Shown here: piece by piece, positions 1 to 6,579 of the stretch
How the letters are laid out: every line of letters begins with the position of its first letter
Numbering within the stretch: position 1 is the stretch's first letter
DNA from: JAEZJZ01 sp964450265
GTDB lineage: Bacteria; Bacillota; UBA994; UBA5500
Direction of reading: 5' to 3'
NCBI GenBank assembly: GCA_964450265.1
Contig: CAYVCY010000116.1
Span: 1 to 6,877 of the forward strand
DNA length: 6,877 bases
Position numbers and translations under genes: made by a program
The notes under the pieces: generated by a model
Told to the model about the DNA's origin: nothing
Databases searched by the model: none
What the model saw: only the letters and a program-made list of their open reading frames with translations

Positions 1-696
1 GACCTGATTGTGGTGGTGGCCTATGCGCAGATGCTGCCCCGCGAGGTGCTGCAGTTGCCGCTCCATGGCTGCATCAATGTGCACGCGTCGCTGTTGCCTG
101 CCTATCGCGGCGGAGCGCCCATCCATTGGGCCGTGCTGAATGGCGAGCCCGAAAGCGGTGTCACCACCATGTTGATGGCCGAGCAGCTGGATGCCGGCGA
201 TATTATGCTGCAGGCTAGAACACCGATCGGCGATAATGAGACAACCGGGCAACTGCACGACCGCCTGGCGCTCTTGGGCGCAGAGCTCTTGGCAGAGACC
301 TTGGCCAGCTTACAACAAGGCAGATTAAAGCCTCGCCCTCAGCCGGCGGACGGCGTGACTTACGCCCGCAACATCCAAAAGAGCGATGGATTGATCGACT
401 GGAACCGGCCGGCCGTCCAGATTCACAACCAAGTGCGCGGGCTCAATCCCTGGCCGGCCGCCTTCACCTGGCACGGGCAGCGGATGCTCAGGGTCTGGTC
501 TAGCCAGGTGCTGCCGGAAGCAGGGCAGGGCCGGCCGGGAGAAGTGCTGCGGCTCAGTGCAGACGGTCCGGTAATCGCCACCGGTCGGGGCGCACTGCTG
601 CTTGGCACAGTGCAGCCGGCCAACAAACGCCGCATGGGCGGTGCCGATTACGCCCGCGGTTATCAGTTGGGAGTGGGATCGCTGCTTAGCCCCTAA
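1..696 (+). CDS. fmt: Methionyl-tRNA formyltransferase, 3' part (5' end outside window)
   Basis: Transfers a formyl group from 10-formyltetrahydrofolate to Met-tRNA(fMet) in the cytoplasm, giving the initiator tRNA. The reading frame is open from the first base (DLIVVVAYAQMLP...), so the gene starts upstream; 231 residues are visible. From the spacing of catalytic residues compared with E. coli Fmt (315 aa), roughly 80 N-terminal residues are missing. Visible residues 24-41 hold the family signature CINVHASLLPAYRGGAPI. N26, H28 and D64 (in LDAGD) have the same spacing as the E. coli catalytic N106, H108 and D144. The C-terminal tRNA-binding domain begins near residue 115 (VTYARNI.KSDGLIDW, then RGLNPWPAAF). 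A GTG at 10 is not the start, because conserved residues precede it. It ends with TAA directly against the repeat island. In related genomes fmt usually follows priA and def. The family call is secure. Confidence 0.97.
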   Translation, partial: DLIVVVAYAQMLPREVLQLPLHGCINVHASLLPAYRGGAPIHWAVLNGEPESGVTTMLMAEQLDAGDIMLQARTPIGDNETTGQLHDRLALLGAELLAETLASLQQGRLKPRPQPADGVTYARNIQKSDGLIDWNRPAVQIHNQVRGLNPWPAAFTWHGQRMLRVWSSQVLPEAGQGRPGEVLRLSADGPVIATGRGALLLGTVQPANKRRMGGADYARGYQLGVGSLLSP

Positions 697-770
697 CCCC
701 CCCCAGTCGCTGCGCGACAGTCCCCTCTACGAGGGGGCCAAGACTTGCCTCCCTCCTGATGAGGGAGGGA
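697..770. repeat. Cluster of three short GC-rich hairpins (REP-like palindromic repeat)
   Basis: Starting at the base after the fmt stop codon there is a run of eight C, then three perfect hairpins in tandem. The first is GTCGC-TGC-GCGAC (706-718). The second is CCCCTC-TAC-GAGGGG (722-736), extended by a T·G pair at 721/737. The third is CCTCCCTC-CTGAT-GAGGGAGG (748-768). The layout (C-run, CAGTCGC..GCGACAG, C-rich/G-rich hairpin, GCCAAG) resembles palindromic repeats that I remember as dispersed in many Clostridia genomes; that resemblance is from memory, the hairpins are seen directly. It is noncoding. The hairpins could slow or partly end transcription after fmt, but no T-run follows them, so I do not call an intrinsic terminator. 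Confidence 0.6.
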
Positions 771-778
771 GAGAGTAT

Positions 779-849
779 TGAGTCATGGGGACGGTTCCTG
801 AGTCATGGGTGAGTCATGGGGACGGTTCCGATGGCTCACCCGTGGCTTA
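779..849. repeat. GGGGACGGTTCC-type repeat element with direct repeat and 19-bp stem-loop
   Basis: The 20-mer TGAGTCATGGGGACGGTTCC occurs at 779-798 and again, identical, at 810-829; a partial third copy of its first 11 bases lies between them at 799-809. Bases 799-817 also form an inverted repeat with 831-849: 15 Watson-Crick pairs and four G·T pairs, no gaps, with a 13-base loop (818-830) that carries the GGGGACGGTTCC core. Motifs of this kind (GGGGACGGTTC next to TGAGTCA-like arms) are, as I recall, dispersed in many bacterial genomes and linked to REP-associated tyrosine transposases of the IS200/IS605 type; no transposase gene is present here. Since the element lies 17 bases upstream of the Shine-Dalgarno site of the following gene, it would be in that gene's 5' leader if transcription comes from fmt. 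Confidence 0.75.
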
Positions 850-866
850 CTCGACAGCCCATGATT

Positions 867-873
867 AAGGAGG
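867..873 (+). promoter_or_regulatory. Ribosome binding site of the zinc metallopeptidase gene
   Basis: AAGGAGG, a near-perfect anti-16S match, lies 7 bases before the ATG at 881. It fixes that start codon, and shows the gene is translated independently of fmt. Confidence 0.9.
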
Positions 874-880
874 TTGAAAG

Positions 881-1567
881 ATGTTTTGGTTTGGCGGTCC
901 TGGCACTATCTGGCTGCTGATCGCGTTTGCCTTTGCTATGTACGCCCAAAACAAGGTGTCCAGCGTCTACAACCGCTATTCTCGCATCGCCAGTCAGCGG
1001 GGAATGACCGGGGGTGAGTTAGCCCGCGAGTTGCTTCGGCGAGGTGGCCTGCACGATGTAGAGGTGGAGACCATTGCAGGACGATTGACCGATCATTACG
1101 ACCCCCGGGCACGCCGGGTACGGCTCTCGCAGGAGATCTACAACGGCAATTCTCTGGCTGCTCTAGGCATCGCCGCTCACGAAACCGGTCACGCCATGCA
1201 GCACCAGGATCAGTATGCTCCGCTGCGTCTGCGCAACTCTTTCGTTCCGGTGGCCCAATTTGGCTCCAACCTGGCCTGGCCGTTGTTTCTGTTCGGCCTC
1301 CTGTTCAACTCGCCCGCTCTGGCCGATCTGGGCATCGTGTTGTTCTTAGCGGCGGTCATCTTTCAGGTGATCACCTTGCCGGTGGAGTTCAATGCCAGCC
1401 ATCGGGCAGTGGCTATGCTCACTCAGGGCAGCTACCTGACGGCGCAAGAAATTAAGCCGGTGCAGGCAGTATTGCAGGCAGCGGCCCTTACTTATGTAGC
1501 CGCCGCAGCCACTGCAGTCGCTCAATTGCTGCGCCTGGTGTTGTTGCGCAACTCCCGACGCAGATGA
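881..1567 (+). CDS. yugP: Membrane zinc metallopeptidase, YugP family
   Basis: Predicted integral-membrane zinc protease of the YugP / neutral zinc metallopeptidase family (Pfam Zn_peptidase_2); its physiological substrate is not known to me. The protein has 228 residues, matching the usual family length of about 225. H100-E101-T102-G103-H104 is the HExxH zinc motif, in AAHETGHAMQHQ. E169, in LPVEFNAS, is the likely third zinc ligand. Hydrophobic segments lie at about 8-22, 130-165 (probably two spans) and 200-222, and the tail is basic (RNSRRR), consistent with a cytoplasmic C-terminus. The start is supported by AAGGAGG 7 bases upstream. Its last four bases overlap the rsmB start (ATGA). In Clostridia this gene often sits between fmt and rsmB, commonly with a DUF116 gene that is absent here. 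Active-site residues are intact, with no sign of decay. Confidence 0.92.
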   Translation: MFWFGGPGTIWLLIAFAFAMYAQNKVSSVYNRYSRIASQRGMTGGELARELLRRGGLHDVEVETIAGRLTDHYDPRARRVRLSQEIYNGNSLAALGIAAHETGHAMQHQDQYAPLRLRNSFVPVAQFGSNLAWPLFLFGLLFNSPALADLGIVLFLAAVIFQVITLPVEFNASHRAVAMLTQGSYLTAQEIKPVQAVLQAAALTYVAAAATAVAQLLRLVLLRNSRRR

Positions 1568-2907
1568 GCCGATATGACAGTGATTCTCCTCGCAGGTGCG
1601 CTCTGAACGTCTTGTTGCAGGTGTTTGAAGAAGGAGCTTACGCTAACCTAGCGCTGCAAGCTACCTTGCGCGGTGCAAATAGCAGAGACGCTGCCTTGAT
1701 CAAGCAATTGGTGTTTGGCACGGTCACCTATCGGCAGAGCCTGGATTATCTGTTAGCGCAGTGGGTCACTCGACCTTTAGCGAAGCTGGAGGCAAAGGTG
1801 CGTGCTGTTCTGCGGCTCGGACTCTACCAGGTGCTATATTTGGACATGCCCGATCATGCCGCCGTTTCCGAGAGTGTCAATCTGGCCCGAGCGGTCAGCC
1901 ACCGCGGCTCGGTAGGTTTGGTGAACGCGGTACTGCGGCGCGCTGCGCGCGAGCGGGACCAATTGCCTTGGCCACAGACGGGGGATGCGGCGCACGATCT
2001 ATCCATTCGTTACAGTTTCCCCCAGTGGATGGTTCACCGTTGGCTGAACCGCTTGGGGCGGGAGCAGACAGAGCGGTTTTGTCAGGCGCAGAACAGTGCA
2101 CCCGCGGTGGATTTGCGGGTGAATGGTCTGCGGGCCAGCCCTGACCAGGTGACTTCCGCGCTGGCCGACCAGGAGATAGCGGCCACCGCTCATCCGCTGG
2201 TGTCAGGTAGCCTCCAGATCAGCGGTGGCAGTCTGCCCAGTCTAAATGTGCTGCAAAAAGGCCTTTGCAGCGTTCAGGGGGCTGCATCGACCTTGGTCGG
2301 GTTGGTGGTCTCCCCAGAGCCTGGCAATTTGGTTTACGATCTCTGCGCGGCACCGGGAGGAAAAGCACTGCACATGGCAGAATTAATGGAAAATCGGGGT
2401 CGCGTGGTTGCCTTCGACCACCATGCCGGCAGGCTGCAATTGGTCACCCAGGCGGCAAAACGCCTGGGGGTGGAGTCGCTAGAGACGGTGGCGGCCGATG
2501 CCCGCTCTCTGTCTGCATCCGATTGGGCAGAGGCGGACTATGTGCTGGTGGACGCGCCCTGCTCCGGTATGGGTGTGATTCGGCGCAAACCGGATATCCG
2601 CTGGCACCGCCAGCCGGAAGAGCTGGCTGCCTTATCGAAACTGCAAAGTGAAATCCTGCAAGCAGCCGCTCACCTGGTCCGTCCAGAAGGCATCCTGGTC
2701 TATAGCATCTGTTCCACCGAACCGGAGGAGTCGACAGCCGTGATAGAGCGTTTTCTGGAGCGGCATCAGGACTACCAGCCGGCCCAGTGGCCAGAACCGT
2801 TGCAGAAAGCCTTTGCTGGGCGCTTGTCTGCCGGACAGTTGACTACCTATCCCCATGTGGATGATCTAGACGGCTTTTTCATCTGCCGACTGAGGAGGAA
2901 TTCGTGA
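1564..2907 (+). CDS. rsmB: 16S rRNA (cytosine-967-C5)-methyltransferase RsmB
   Basis: Methylates C5 of C967 (E. coli numbering) in 16S rRNA using S-adenosylmethionine. The 447-residue protein has full family length. Residues 8-130 form the NusB-like RNA-binding domain (RRCALNVLLQV, YANLAL, VNAVLRR). Residues 145-447 are the Fmu/NOL1-NOP2-Sun methyltransferase part. There, DLCAAPGGKALHMAE (259-273) is the SAM-binding loop. D330-APCSG with C333 is motif IV, and YSICST with C383 is motif VI, so both cysteines of the RNA m5C mechanism are present; C383 is the expected nucleophile. The ATG overlaps the preceding stop as ATGA, and I see no Shine-Dalgarno sequence just upstream, so translation probably depends on ribosomes finishing the peptidase gene. 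Its own stop overlaps rlmN as GTGA. Family assignment is secure; the site C967 follows from family knowledge. Confidence 0.96.
   Translation: MSRYDSDSPRRCALNVLLQVFEEGAYANLALQATLRGANSRDAALIKQLVFGTVTYRQSLDYLLAQWVTRPLAKLEAKVRAVLRLGLYQVLYLDMPDHAAVSESVNLARAVSHRGSVGLVNAVLRRAARERDQLPWPQTGDAAHDLSIRYSFPQWMVHRWLNRLGREQTERFCQAQNSAPAVDLRVNGLRASPDQVTSALADQEIAATAHPLVSGSLQISGGSLPSLNVLQKGLCSVQGAASTLVGLVVSPEPGNLVYDLCAAPGGKALHMAELMENRGRVVAFDHHAGRLQLVTQAAKRLGVESLETVAADARSLSASDWAEADYVLVDAPCSGMGVIRRKPDIRWHRQPEELAALSKLQSEILQAAAHLVRPEGILVYSICSTEPEESTAVIERFLERHQDYQPAQWPEPLQKAFAGRLSAGQLTTYPHVDDLDGFFICRLRRNS
2893..2898 (+). promoter_or_regulatory. Ribosome binding site deciding the GTG start of rlmN
   Basis: AGGAGG inside the end of rsmB lies 5 bases before the GTG at 2904. 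It supports GTG as the true rlmN start and a GTGA overlap with the rsmB stop. Confidence 0.88.
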
Positions 2908-3953
2908 TCGACAGCAAACGAAATCTTTTGGGACTAGCCTGGCCGGCTCTGACAGATTTTTTCCTGGATTTGCAGGAACCGGAGTTTCGGGCGCGACAAT
3001 TGATGGAATGGGTTTACGGGAGAGGGGTCAGCGAGTGGTCGGAGATGACCAACTACTCCAAAGCCTTGCGCCAGCGCTTGGCAGAGCGGGCCGTGATCGG
3101 CACTGGGCAGGTGATCTCCAGGCAGACAGCCAAAGATGGCACCTGCAAGCTGGCCGTCGCCTTCCCCGACGGGGCAATCGCCGAATGCGTGATCCTGCGC
3201 TACCATTATGGTGCCACGCTCTGTCTCTCGTCGCAGGTTGGGTGCAAGATGGGATGCGCCTTCTGCGCATCGGGTCTGTCCGGATTCTCCCGTCACTTGA
3301 CCGCGCAGGAGATGATCGAACAGATCTGGTGGGCCAACCAGGAATTGGCGCCGGTGCATGAGCGAATTGGCCACTTAGTCTATATGGGGATGGGGGAGCC
3401 GCTGGACAACCTGCAAGAAGTGCTGGCCAGCATTCGACTGGCCAACAACCAGTTGGCATGGAATATCGGCATGCGCAACATTACCGTCTCCACCAGCGGC
3501 CTGGTACCGGAGATCGATCGTTTGGCGGAGGAAAAGCTGCAGCTGACTCTCTCCATTTCCCTGCATGCGCCGGTAGACTATCTACGAGATCAGATTATGC
3601 CAATCAATCGGCGCTATCCACTGCGAGAACTGATCGCTGCCGCCGAGCGCTATGTTGCGGCCACCAAACGCAAGATCACTTTTGAATACATCCTGCTGGC
3701 AGGCTTCAACGATCAGACCATCCATGCTCAGCAACTGGCCGAGCTGCTCAGCGGCTTGCTCTGCAATGTCAACCTGATTCCATATAACGCTGTGCCTGAC
3801 CTACCTTGGTCAGCGCCCGATCAGCAGAAGGTGCAGCGATTTGCTGATACCCTCGCTAAACGGGGTGTTTCTGTCACTGTCAGGCGCGAGCTGGGACCGG
3901 ATATCGAGGCAGCCTGTGGCCAACTGAGACGAAGACTCCAGGGAGAGGAGTAA
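2904..3953 (+). CDS. rlmN: Dual-specificity RNA methyltransferase RlmN (23S A2503 C2-methylation)
   Basis: Radical-SAM enzyme that makes 2-methyladenosine at A2503 of 23S rRNA in the peptidyl-transferase centre and, in E. coli, at A37 of some tRNAs. The 349 residues match the family length. The N-terminal region (about 1-95) is the small RNA-binding domain. C114-x3-C118-x2-C121 (GCKMGCAFC) binds the 4Fe-4S cluster. C107, in TLCLSSQVGC, and C338, in EAACGQL, match the E. coli C118 and C355 pair that carries out methyl transfer, so the enzyme looks active. Other family blocks are MGMGEPLDN (161-169), NITVSTSGL (192-200) and SLHAP (219-223). Having both mechanistic cysteines and the A2503 family context, I prefer RlmN over the related resistance enzyme Cfr, which is usually found on mobile DNA. 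Start is GTG with AGGAGG 5 bases upstream, overlapping rsmB by 4 bases. The gap to the phosphatase gene is 6 bases. Confidence 0.96.
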   Translation: MIDSKRNLLGLAWPALTDFFLDLQEPEFRARQLMEWVYGRGVSEWSEMTNYSKALRQRLAERAVIGTGQVISRQTAKDGTCKLAVAFPDGAIAECVILRYHYGATLCLSSQVGCKMGCAFCASGLSGFSRHLTAQEMIEQIWWANQELAPVHERIGHLVYMGMGEPLDNLQEVLASIRLANNQLAWNIGMRNITVSTSGLVPEIDRLAEEKLQLTLSISLHAPVDYLRDQIMPINRRYPLRELIAAAERYVAATKRKITFEYILLAGFNDQTIHAQQLAELLSGLLCNVNLIPYNAVPDLPWSAPDQQKVQRFADTLAKRGVSVTVRRELGPDIEAACGQLRRRLQGEE

Positions 3954-3959
3954 GGGCTC

Positions 3960-4697
3960 ATGTTTGAAATCGGAGTGAAGAGCGACCAAGGACGGGTGCG
4001 GCAGACAAATCAGGATGCGGTGTTCGTCGATGTCGGTCAACTAGAGGGAGACGAGTACGCATTATTGGCGGTGGCCGATGGCATGGGGGGGCATCGGGCA
4101 GGCGAGGTGGCCAGCCGCCAGGCTGTCGATTGTTTTGCTGAGCAGTTCTTGCAGCTATCCCGCCAGCAGACAGAACCTTTGCTGGCCTTAGAGATGGCCG
4201 CCCGCCGCGCTAACCAGCAGGTCTACCGTCACGCAGAGTCCGATTATCGCCTGGAGGGGATGGGCACTACCCTCACGGCTGCTTTCCTCTGGCGGGGTCA
4301 GTTGCAGGCGGCCCATGTCGGGGATAGCCGGCTATACCTGCATCGCGACGATCATTGCCAGCAGTTGACCGACGACCACAGTCTGGTGGGCGAGTTGTTG
4401 AAGAGTGGCAGCCTGTCGGAACAGGAAGCTCAACAGCATCCGCAGCGCAATGTGCTGAATAGAGCCCTGGGTGCCGCTATGTCGGTGGAGGTTGACCTGC
4501 TTGTCCGTACTTTGCAGATTGACGATGTGGTCTTGCTTTGCTCAGATGGCCTCTCCATAGTCCTCAGTGGTGCGGATTTGGCGGGCCTGATCAAGCGGCA
4601 TCATCACGCTCAACAGGCAGTGGATGCCATGGTGCAAGCCGCCAACGATCAAGGTGGAGTGGACAATATCACAGTCATAATGGCTAGGTGGAGGTGA
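3960..4697 (+). CDS. prpC: PP2C-family Ser/Thr protein phosphatase (Stp/PrpC type)
   Basis: Metal-dependent cytoplasmic phosphatase that reverses phosphorylation by the PASTA kinase encoded next to it. The 245 residues match the compact bacterial PrpC/Stp form (about 240-255). Conserved blocks in order: SDQGRVRQTNQDA (8-20) with D19; VADGMGGHRAGEVAS (38-52) with metal-binding D40 and G41; GMGTTL (100-105); AHVGDSRLYL (118-127); DDHSLV (138-143); NVLNRALG (164-171); LCSDGLS (193-199) with D196; GGVDNITVI (232-240) with D235. All core metal-site aspartates are therefore in place. The stretch after SDGLS is IVLSGADL, whereas many homologues have an acidic or polar run there; this may only reflect lineage. 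The start follows the rlmN stop by 6 bases, and a GAGGAG at 3945-3950, in the end of rlmN, gives a suitable 9-base spacing. No promoter is visible between the two genes. Confidence 0.95.
   Translation: MFEIGVKSDQGRVRQTNQDAVFVDVGQLEGDEYALLAVADGMGGHRAGEVASRQAVDCFAEQFLQLSRQQTEPLLALEMAARRANQQVYRHAESDYRLEGMGTTLTAAFLWRGQLQAAHVGDSRLYLHRDDHCQQLTDDHSLVGELLKSGSLSEQEAQQHPQRNVLNRALGAAMSVEVDLLVRTLQIDDVVLLCSDGLSIVLSGADLAGLIKRHHHAQQAVDAMVQAANDQGGVDNITVIMARWR
4690..4695 (+). promoter_or_regulatory. Ribosome binding site deciding the prkC start
   Basis: The end of the phosphatase gene reads GGAGGT, 10 bases before the ATG at 4706. A GTG in the same frame at 4688 overlaps this site and cannot use it, so ATG 4706 is preferred. 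The resulting protein begins MIGSILGNRYEIL, the usual beginning of this kinase family. Confidence 0.85.
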
Positions 4698-4705
4698 GAA
4701 CGGCC

Positions 4706-6571
4706 ATGATCGGGAGCATACTGGGCAACCGATACGAGATTTTGGAGCGTGTGGGTAGTGGCGGGATGGCTTTTGTCTATCGAGCTAAAGACCTGCTGCT
4801 CAATCGCACTGTGGCAGTGAAAGTGCTCAGCCCTCACTACGTCACCGACGATGAGTTCGTGCGCAAATTCAAACGAGAGGCACAAGCCGCCGCCGGATTA
4901 CAGAATCCGAACATCGTGGGCGTTTACGATGTTGGCCAGGAGGGCGAGACCTACTATATCGTGATGGAGTTTTTGGAGGGAAAGACGCTAAAGCAGTTGA
5001 TCACTGAGCATGGTCCGTTGCCTACCCCTACCGCCTTGCAGATTGTCAAACAGATTGCCGAGGCGTTGCGCTCCGCCCATAAGCACGGCGTGATCCATCG
5101 GGACATAAAACCCCACAACATCATGTTTACCGCCGATGGCCATGCGAAGGTTACGGATTTCGGCATCGCCCGGGCGGTGACATCCTCCACGTTGACCAAT
5201 AACGACGCCATGATCGGCTCTGTGCACTACATTTCTCCGGAACAAGCGCGGGGAGGATTTGTCGGCGAGAAATCAGATCTTTATTCATTGGGCGTGGTGT
5301 TGTATGAGCTGGTCACCGGCCAAGTGCCCTTTTCTGGAGACAGCATGTTTTCTATCGCCCTGAAGCATCTGCAGGAACCTGTCCCTTCCCCGAGGGAGCT
5401 AAATCCCGAAATCCCGCGGGACGTGGAACGGATGATCTTGAAGGCGATGAGTAAGGATCAGTCCAGCCGTTATCAGACCGCCGATGAACTGTTGAAGGAT
5501 CTTCAGGCTGCAATGAAGCAAAGCGGACAGAAGGACGACTTGCAGGCGTTGGTGGGAACGACGGCGGAAGATGCTATTACTCATATCGAGTCAGAGTCAC
5601 TGGACAAGACCTATGTGCCGCGGCGAGCAACGGAACCCCGCGCTGAAGATGGCCAGAGGAAGATGCGCCCGTGGTGGTTTTATGCCGGGGTAGCCGGTGT
5701 GTTGTTGGCTGTCACCGGGGTGATCTTCGCGGTATGGATGTTCTGGCCCCGCCCGGAGGTGGAAATTCCTGGTGTAGTTGGTAAGCCGCTCAGCGAGGCA
5801 GAACGGGTGTTAACCGCTCACCAATTGACCTTTACGGTGATCAACGAGATGTTCAGCGAACTGGACCCCACGGTGGTGATCAGCCAAGATCCGGTCGAGG
5901 GGCGCACCGTGCGGGCAGGAAGACAAGTGGCGCTGACCATCAGCAAAGGCCCAGAATATGCCGATGTCCCAGATGTGATCGGTAAGACGCTGCGAGCAGC
6001 GGAGACCGAATTAGGCAACTCGGGTTTCCTGATTGCCGAACCGATCAACTATGTTCATGCCGACGAAGCAGCCGATGTGGTGATCGGTCAGAATCCAGTG
6101 GGCAACACCCGGGTGAGACGTTCAACGCCGATTATTCTCACCATCAGCCTCGGCCCGGCACCGGTGCCCTTCGACATGCCAGACTTACACGGTCTTACTC
6201 CGACGCAGGCGCAGAACGCGCTCACTGAGCAGGGATTGGTGCTAGGCAACGTCAGTGGTCAGGTGGAAGAGGGAATTGTGGTCGCTCAGTCTCCGCAGCC
6301 GCATGATCAGGTGACCGCCGGACAGGTAGTCGATCTGAGCTTCGGACCACGGGAGGTCACGGTGATTGTGGAATACACAGTCCCACCGGGGAGCAATCAG
6401 CGCCCTCACCAGGTCGAAATACACAAACAGGACATCACCGGTTCTTCTCTGGAGATCTCTACCCGCCTGCAGCCAGGCGATACCATCCGGCGCAGCGTCA
6501 CCGGCATAGGCAGACTGGTGATCACGGTGAAGGACAACGACGAGGTTGTTAAGGAAGAGGTGTATCCATAA
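4706..6571 (+). CDS. prkC: PASTA-domain Ser/Thr protein kinase (PrkC/Stk1 type)
   Basis: Single-pass membrane kinase that senses peptidoglycan fragments or lipid II outside the cell and phosphorylates cytoplasmic proteins controlling growth, wall synthesis, translation and, in spore formers, germination. The protein has 621 residues from the chosen ATG. The kinase domain spans about 10-270: glycine loop GSGGMAFV (17-24), K39 in VAVK, E58 in the C helix, HRDIKPHN with D133/K135/N138, DFG at 151-153, a Ser/Thr-rich activation loop (159-164, TSSTLT, expected autophosphorylation sites), and SPE at 177-179. A charged linker (about 274-320) precedes one transmembrane helix (about 323-346). Outside are three PASTA repeats at about 351-416, 417-484 and 487-548, followed by a 73-residue β-rich tail (549-621). 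All catalytic residues are intact. It sits 8 bases after the phosphatase gene, its natural partner. It ends in TAA, overlapping a probable original rsgA start. Confidence 0.96.
   Translation: MIGSILGNRYEILERVGSGGMAFVYRAKDLLLNRTVAVKVLSPHYVTDDEFVRKFKREAQAAAGLQNPNIVGVYDVGQEGETYYIVMEFLEGKTLKQLITEHGPLPTPTALQIVKQIAEALRSAHKHGVIHRDIKPHNIMFTADGHAKVTDFGIARAVTSSTLTNNDAMIGSVHYISPEQARGGFVGEKSDLYSLGVVLYELVTGQVPFSGDSMFSIALKHLQEPVPSPRELNPEIPRDVERMILKAMSKDQSSRYQTADELLKDLQAAMKQSGQKDDLQALVGTTAEDAITHIESESLDKTYVPRRATEPRAEDGQRKMRPWWFYAGVAGVLLAVTGVIFAVWMFWPRPEVEIPGVVGKPLSEAERVLTAHQLTFTVINEMFSELDPTVVISQDPVEGRTVRAGRQVALTISKGPEYADVPDVIGKTLRAAETELGNSGFLIAEPINYVHADEAADVVIGQNPVGNTRVRRSTPIILTISLGPAPVPFDMPDLHGLTPTQAQNALTEQGLVLGNVSGQVEEGIVVAQSPQPHDQVTAGQVVDLSFGPREVTVIVEYTVPPGSNQRPHQVEIHKQDITGSSLEISTRLQPGDTIRRSVTGIGRLVITVKDNDEVVKEEVYP
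6557..6562 (+). promoter_or_regulatory. Shine-Dalgarno-like site upstream of rsgA
   Basis: GAGGTG, within a purine-rich run (6551-6560) near the prkC end, lies 5 bases before the ATA at 6568, 8 before ATC at 6571, but 17 before the GTG at 6580. Its placement therefore suits a start at 6568-6571 and not the nearest ordinary start codon. Confidence 0.5.
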
Positions 6572-6579
6572 TCAGAGGC

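Noticed and set aside
748..780. 8-bp GC hairpin after fmt as a Rho-independent terminator
   Set aside because: The downstream sequence (GAGAGAGTATTGAG) has no T-run; the hairpin is better explained as part of a palindromic repeat.
851..879. TCGACA at 851-856 as a -35 box for the peptidase gene
   Set aside because: The spot 17 bases downstream (TTGAAA at 874-879) is a poor -10 and transcription would begin at or inside the coding region, beyond the Shine-Dalgarno site.
2934..3459. Long minus-strand open frames opposite rlmN (up to 146 codons)
   Set aside because: The + strand frame encodes an intact RlmN with all catalytic residues; the antisense products are of odd composition and match no family I know.
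2904..3953. The radical-SAM methyltransferase as the antibiotic-resistance enzyme Cfr
   Set aside because: Its place among core translation genes, its family-typical motifs and its length fit the housekeeping RlmN; no mobile-element or resistance context is present.
4688..4705. GTG at 4688 as an earlier start of prkC
   Set aside because: It would overlap its own candidate Shine-Dalgarno site and add six residues (MEVRTA) not typical of the family; ATG 4706 has a well-placed GGAGGT.
4954..5245. Two overlapping minus-strand open frames opposite the kinase domain
   Set aside because: They lie opposite strongly conserved kinase motifs, have no recognisable domain, and no RBS or promoter of their own; they are shadows of the GC-rich coding strand.
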